Under the pieces are notes generated by a model. The model worked only from the letters and a program-made list of their open reading frames with translations. It did not search any database and was not told the origin of the DNA. Source: Clostridiales bacterium (GTDB taxonomy: Bacteria; Bacillota; Clostridia; Oscillospirales; Oscillospiraceae). Taken from it: 6,602 nucleotides of DNA. This document shows, in pieces, positions 6,172 to 6,602 of the stretch; position 1 is the first letter of the stretch; each line of letters begins with the position of its first letter. The position numbers and the translations under genes are program-made. The DNA lies in the NCBI GenBank assembly GCA_019421975.1, contig JAHZEE010000100.1:1-6602 (forward strand), given 5' to 3'.

Positions 6172-6602
6172 ATGAAACAGCATTTGCTTGCAAAGCCTGA
6201 AAATACCGACCGCAAAATCGGCGGTTTGCTCGCCAGCTTTAACCGGAAGATCCGGGCCTACCCGCCCGGCATGTGCCCGCTGACGGTGCAGCTGTCGCTG
6301 CTGCACGCCTCCAAGAGCCTGACCTGCGGCAAGTGTGTGCCGTGCCGGGAGGGGCTGGCGCAGCTTGAGCAGATGCTCAAGACCATCCTCGACGGCGGCG
6401 GCACCATGCAGACGCTGCAGCAGATGACCGAGCTGGCGGAGATGATCAACGCCACGGCGGACTGCGCCATCGGCTACGAGGCGGCGCAGGTGGTGCTGGA
6501 GGGCCTGCGGGAATTTCGGGACGAGTACATCAGCCACATCTACCGGCATATGTGCCAGGAGGAGATCGGACAGACCATCCCCTGCGTCACCATGTGCCCG
6601 GC
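6172..6602 (+). CDS. Redox protein with NuoF-type [4Fe-4S] module, probable GltD-like flavoprotein continuation (partial at the window end)
   Basis: Only the first 144 residues are visible. Residues 46-123 match the Fe-S binding region at the C-terminus of NuoF: TCGKCVPCREG (Cys52, Cys55, Cys58), a fourth ligand Cys98 in TADCAIG, and LREFRDEYISHI. The FMN- and NADH-binding domain that normally precedes this module is absent, and the first 45 residues are too few to hold it. IPCVTMCPA (Cys138, Cys142) follows, resembling the opening cysteine motif of GltD/NfnB-type NAD(P)-linked flavoproteins, so the unseen part may be an FAD/NAD(P) oxidoreductase. ATG 6172 has GGGGGA 6 bases upstream. In-frame ATG 6166, which overlaps the MOSC stop as ATGA, is the alternative. 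Such proteins commonly serve formate dehydrogenases or hydrogenases in anaerobic bacteria, and that role is inferred here. Confidence 0.88.
   Translation, partial: MKQHLLAKPENTDRKIGGLLASFNRKIRAYPPGMCPLTVQLSLLHASKSLTCGKCVPCREGLAQLEQMLKTILDGGGTMQTLQQMTELAEMINATADCAIGYEAAQVVLEGLREFRDEYISHIYRHMCQEEIGQTIPCVTMCP

Noticed and set aside
1..6602. CRISPR array, tRNA/rRNA, insertion sequence or att-like repeats
   Set aside because: No regularly spaced repeats, structured RNA gene, transposase motif or terminal repeats were seen. Nearly every base is explained by the eight tightly packed genes.

Overview
The window is a GC-rich stretch with a strong G/C bias at third codon positions. All of its genes lie on the + strand, with gaps of 22 bases or less or short overlaps, so it reads as part of one long operon. 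Protein style (MobB-like/MoeA fusion, molybdopterin-binding protein with a cysteine tail, NuoF-type Fe-S module on a flavoprotein-like protein) suggests a high-GC anaerobic member of Clostridia, perhaps an Oscillospiraceae-like gut bacterium. That placement is inferred from gene style, not from a marker gene.

Layout: bases 1-67 have no complete gene but may carry the tail of an upstream gene that overlaps moaC. Then come moaC (68-550) and moaA (554-1525), which make cyclic pyranopterin monophosphate from GTP; a mogA/moaB-type molybdopterin adenylyltransferase (1527-2015); a stand-alone MoCF-type molybdopterin-binding protein with a C-terminal cysteine cluster (2028-3053); and a fusion of a MobB-like P-loop domain with MoeA (3074-4864, probable TTG start). 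The last three genes are a formate/nitrite transporter (4887-5726), a MOSC-domain protein (5714-6169), and the start of a redox protein with a NuoF-type [4Fe-4S] module followed by what looks like a GltD-type cysteine motif. That last gene runs off the window end.

How they fit: MoaA and MoaC start molybdopterin synthesis, the MogA-like protein adenylylates molybdopterin, and MoeA inserts molybdate (or tungstate). The MobB-like domain, the MOSC protein and the Cys-tailed protein may act in later maturation or delivery. The transporter and the NuoF/GltD-like protein suggest that the client enzyme is a Mo/W formate dehydrogenase linked to NAD(P)H or ferredoxin chemistry. No such enzyme is inside the window, so this is a prediction about the flanks. 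MPT synthase (moaD/moaE), mobA and fdhD are also absent from the window.

The pathway is known. The less ordinary parts are the cysteine-containing MobB-like domain fused to MoeA, the Cys-tailed molybdopterin-binding paralogue, three MoCF-fold domains in one operon, the NuoF-type Fe-S module without its flavin/NADH domain, and the dual use of the MoaA C-terminal Gly-Gly codons as a ribosome binding site.
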